A program made the translations under genes and the position numbers. A stretch of 5,667 nucleotides of DNA from HRBIN15 sp039630445 (GTDB taxonomy: Bacteria; Armatimonadota; Fimbriimonadia; Fimbriimonadales; GBS-DC), in contig JBCNVA010000124.1 in assembly GCA_039630445.1 (NCBI GenBank), positions 1 to 5,667 on the forward strand. The letters run 5' to 3'. Shown piece after piece: positions 5,526-5,667 of this stretch; within the stretch, counting starts at the first letter, position 1, and the number at the start of each line of letters is the position of its first letter. The notes below the pieces were generated by a model, which ran no database searches, had not been told where the DNA came from, and worked only from the letters and a program-made list of their open reading frames with translations.

Positions 5526-5667
5526 TAATAGGGTGACTGGCTAAAATAGGATAACATGGAGGCGAGTGCACTCTCTGGGACTGCTAAAGCAGGAAACTGC
5601 TGCAGTATGCCAAACCAGTGTGAAGGAGGTGCAACGAGGATCAGGTCGGCGGAGGAGACGCGGGTCG
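5526..5667 (+). other. Possible structured mRNA leader before an unseen gene
   Basis: No gene is clearly visible in this stretch. Downstream of the promoter it holds several inverted repeats: GAGTGCACTC at 5564-5573, AGCAG-GAAA-CTGCT at 5588-5601 (GNRA-type tetraloop), and ACTGG at 5536-5540, which can pair with CCAGT at 5615-5619 and enclose both. Two strong Shine-Dalgarno-like runs follow: AAGGAGGT at 5623-5630, with no ATG, GTG or TTG at a proper distance, and GGAGGAG at 5651-5656, whose start codon would lie just past the edge. An ATG at 5556 (AGGA 4 nt upstream) opens a frame of 37 codons to the edge, but its product (MEASALSGTAKAGNCCSMPN...) resembles nothing I know. On the minus strand a 47-codon frame enters from the right edge and stops at 5525-5527. 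A convergent gene end is therefore a live alternative. Confidence 0.3.

Noticed and set aside
5556..5667. Partial plus-strand small ORF starting ATG at 5556
   Set aside because: Only 37 codons are visible, the ribosome site is modest and the product is unfamiliar. It is described with the leader rather than called as a gene.

Overview
The window is gene-dense, moderately GC-rich bacterial DNA with two unlike parts: an edge-truncated restriction-modification pair on the minus strand (about 1-1420), and a run of six housekeeping or envelope genes on the plus strand (1562-5443). The plus-strand genes encode exported, lipid-anchored and membrane-anchored proteins, including a protein with degenerate S-layer-homology (SLH-like) repeats and an ECF sigma / zinc-binding anti-sigma / RseB-like lipoprotein cassette. 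This suggests a bacterium with an outer envelope to monitor, possibly a thermophilic lineage such as Armatimonadota. That placement is a weak guess from gene style. No rRNA or other phylogenetic marker is present.

Region by region. 1-1420 (minus): a beta-class site-specific DNA methyltransferase, followed on the same strand by an HNH endonuclease whose 3' end runs off the left edge. The two genes overlap out of frame by 77 nt. Sampled 60-nt lines in this block are clearly less GC-rich than the plus-strand genes (hand counts about 45-53% versus 57-67%), which fits acquired DNA. 1421-1561: divergent intergenic region with promoter-like elements and a small inverted repeat. 1562-3306 (plus): a DUF302 protein, a secreted SLH-like repeat protein, and an HD-domain phosphohydrolase resembling YfbR/HDDC2 5'-deoxynucleotidases. 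The last two share an ATGA overlap. 3307-3390: a short gap with a good candidate ECF-type promoter (GGAACC, 16 nt, CGTT). 3391-5443 (plus): ECF sigma factor with a TTG start, ZAS-type membrane anti-sigma factor, and a two-domain lipoprotein whose layout resembles MucB/RseB. Spacings are -14 and +3 nt, so this is an operon. 5444-5667: a sigma-A-like promoter (TTGACT, 18 nt, TATGCT) with a perfect 12-bp palindrome across its -10/start region, then about 140 nt with several small inverted repeats and two strong Shine-Dalgarno-like sequences. The gene it would serve lies beyond the right edge.

How the genes may work together. The methyltransferase would protect host DNA from the HNH nuclease. The sigma, anti-sigma and lipoprotein genes look like an envelope-stress relay: the anti-sigma holds the sigma at the inner membrane and the lipoprotein could act as the outside sensor or brake, as RseB does for RseA. 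The SLH-like protein next door may belong to the same envelope theme, but nothing in the sequence proves that. I saw no tRNA, rRNA, CRISPR array, transposase or insertion-sequence ends.
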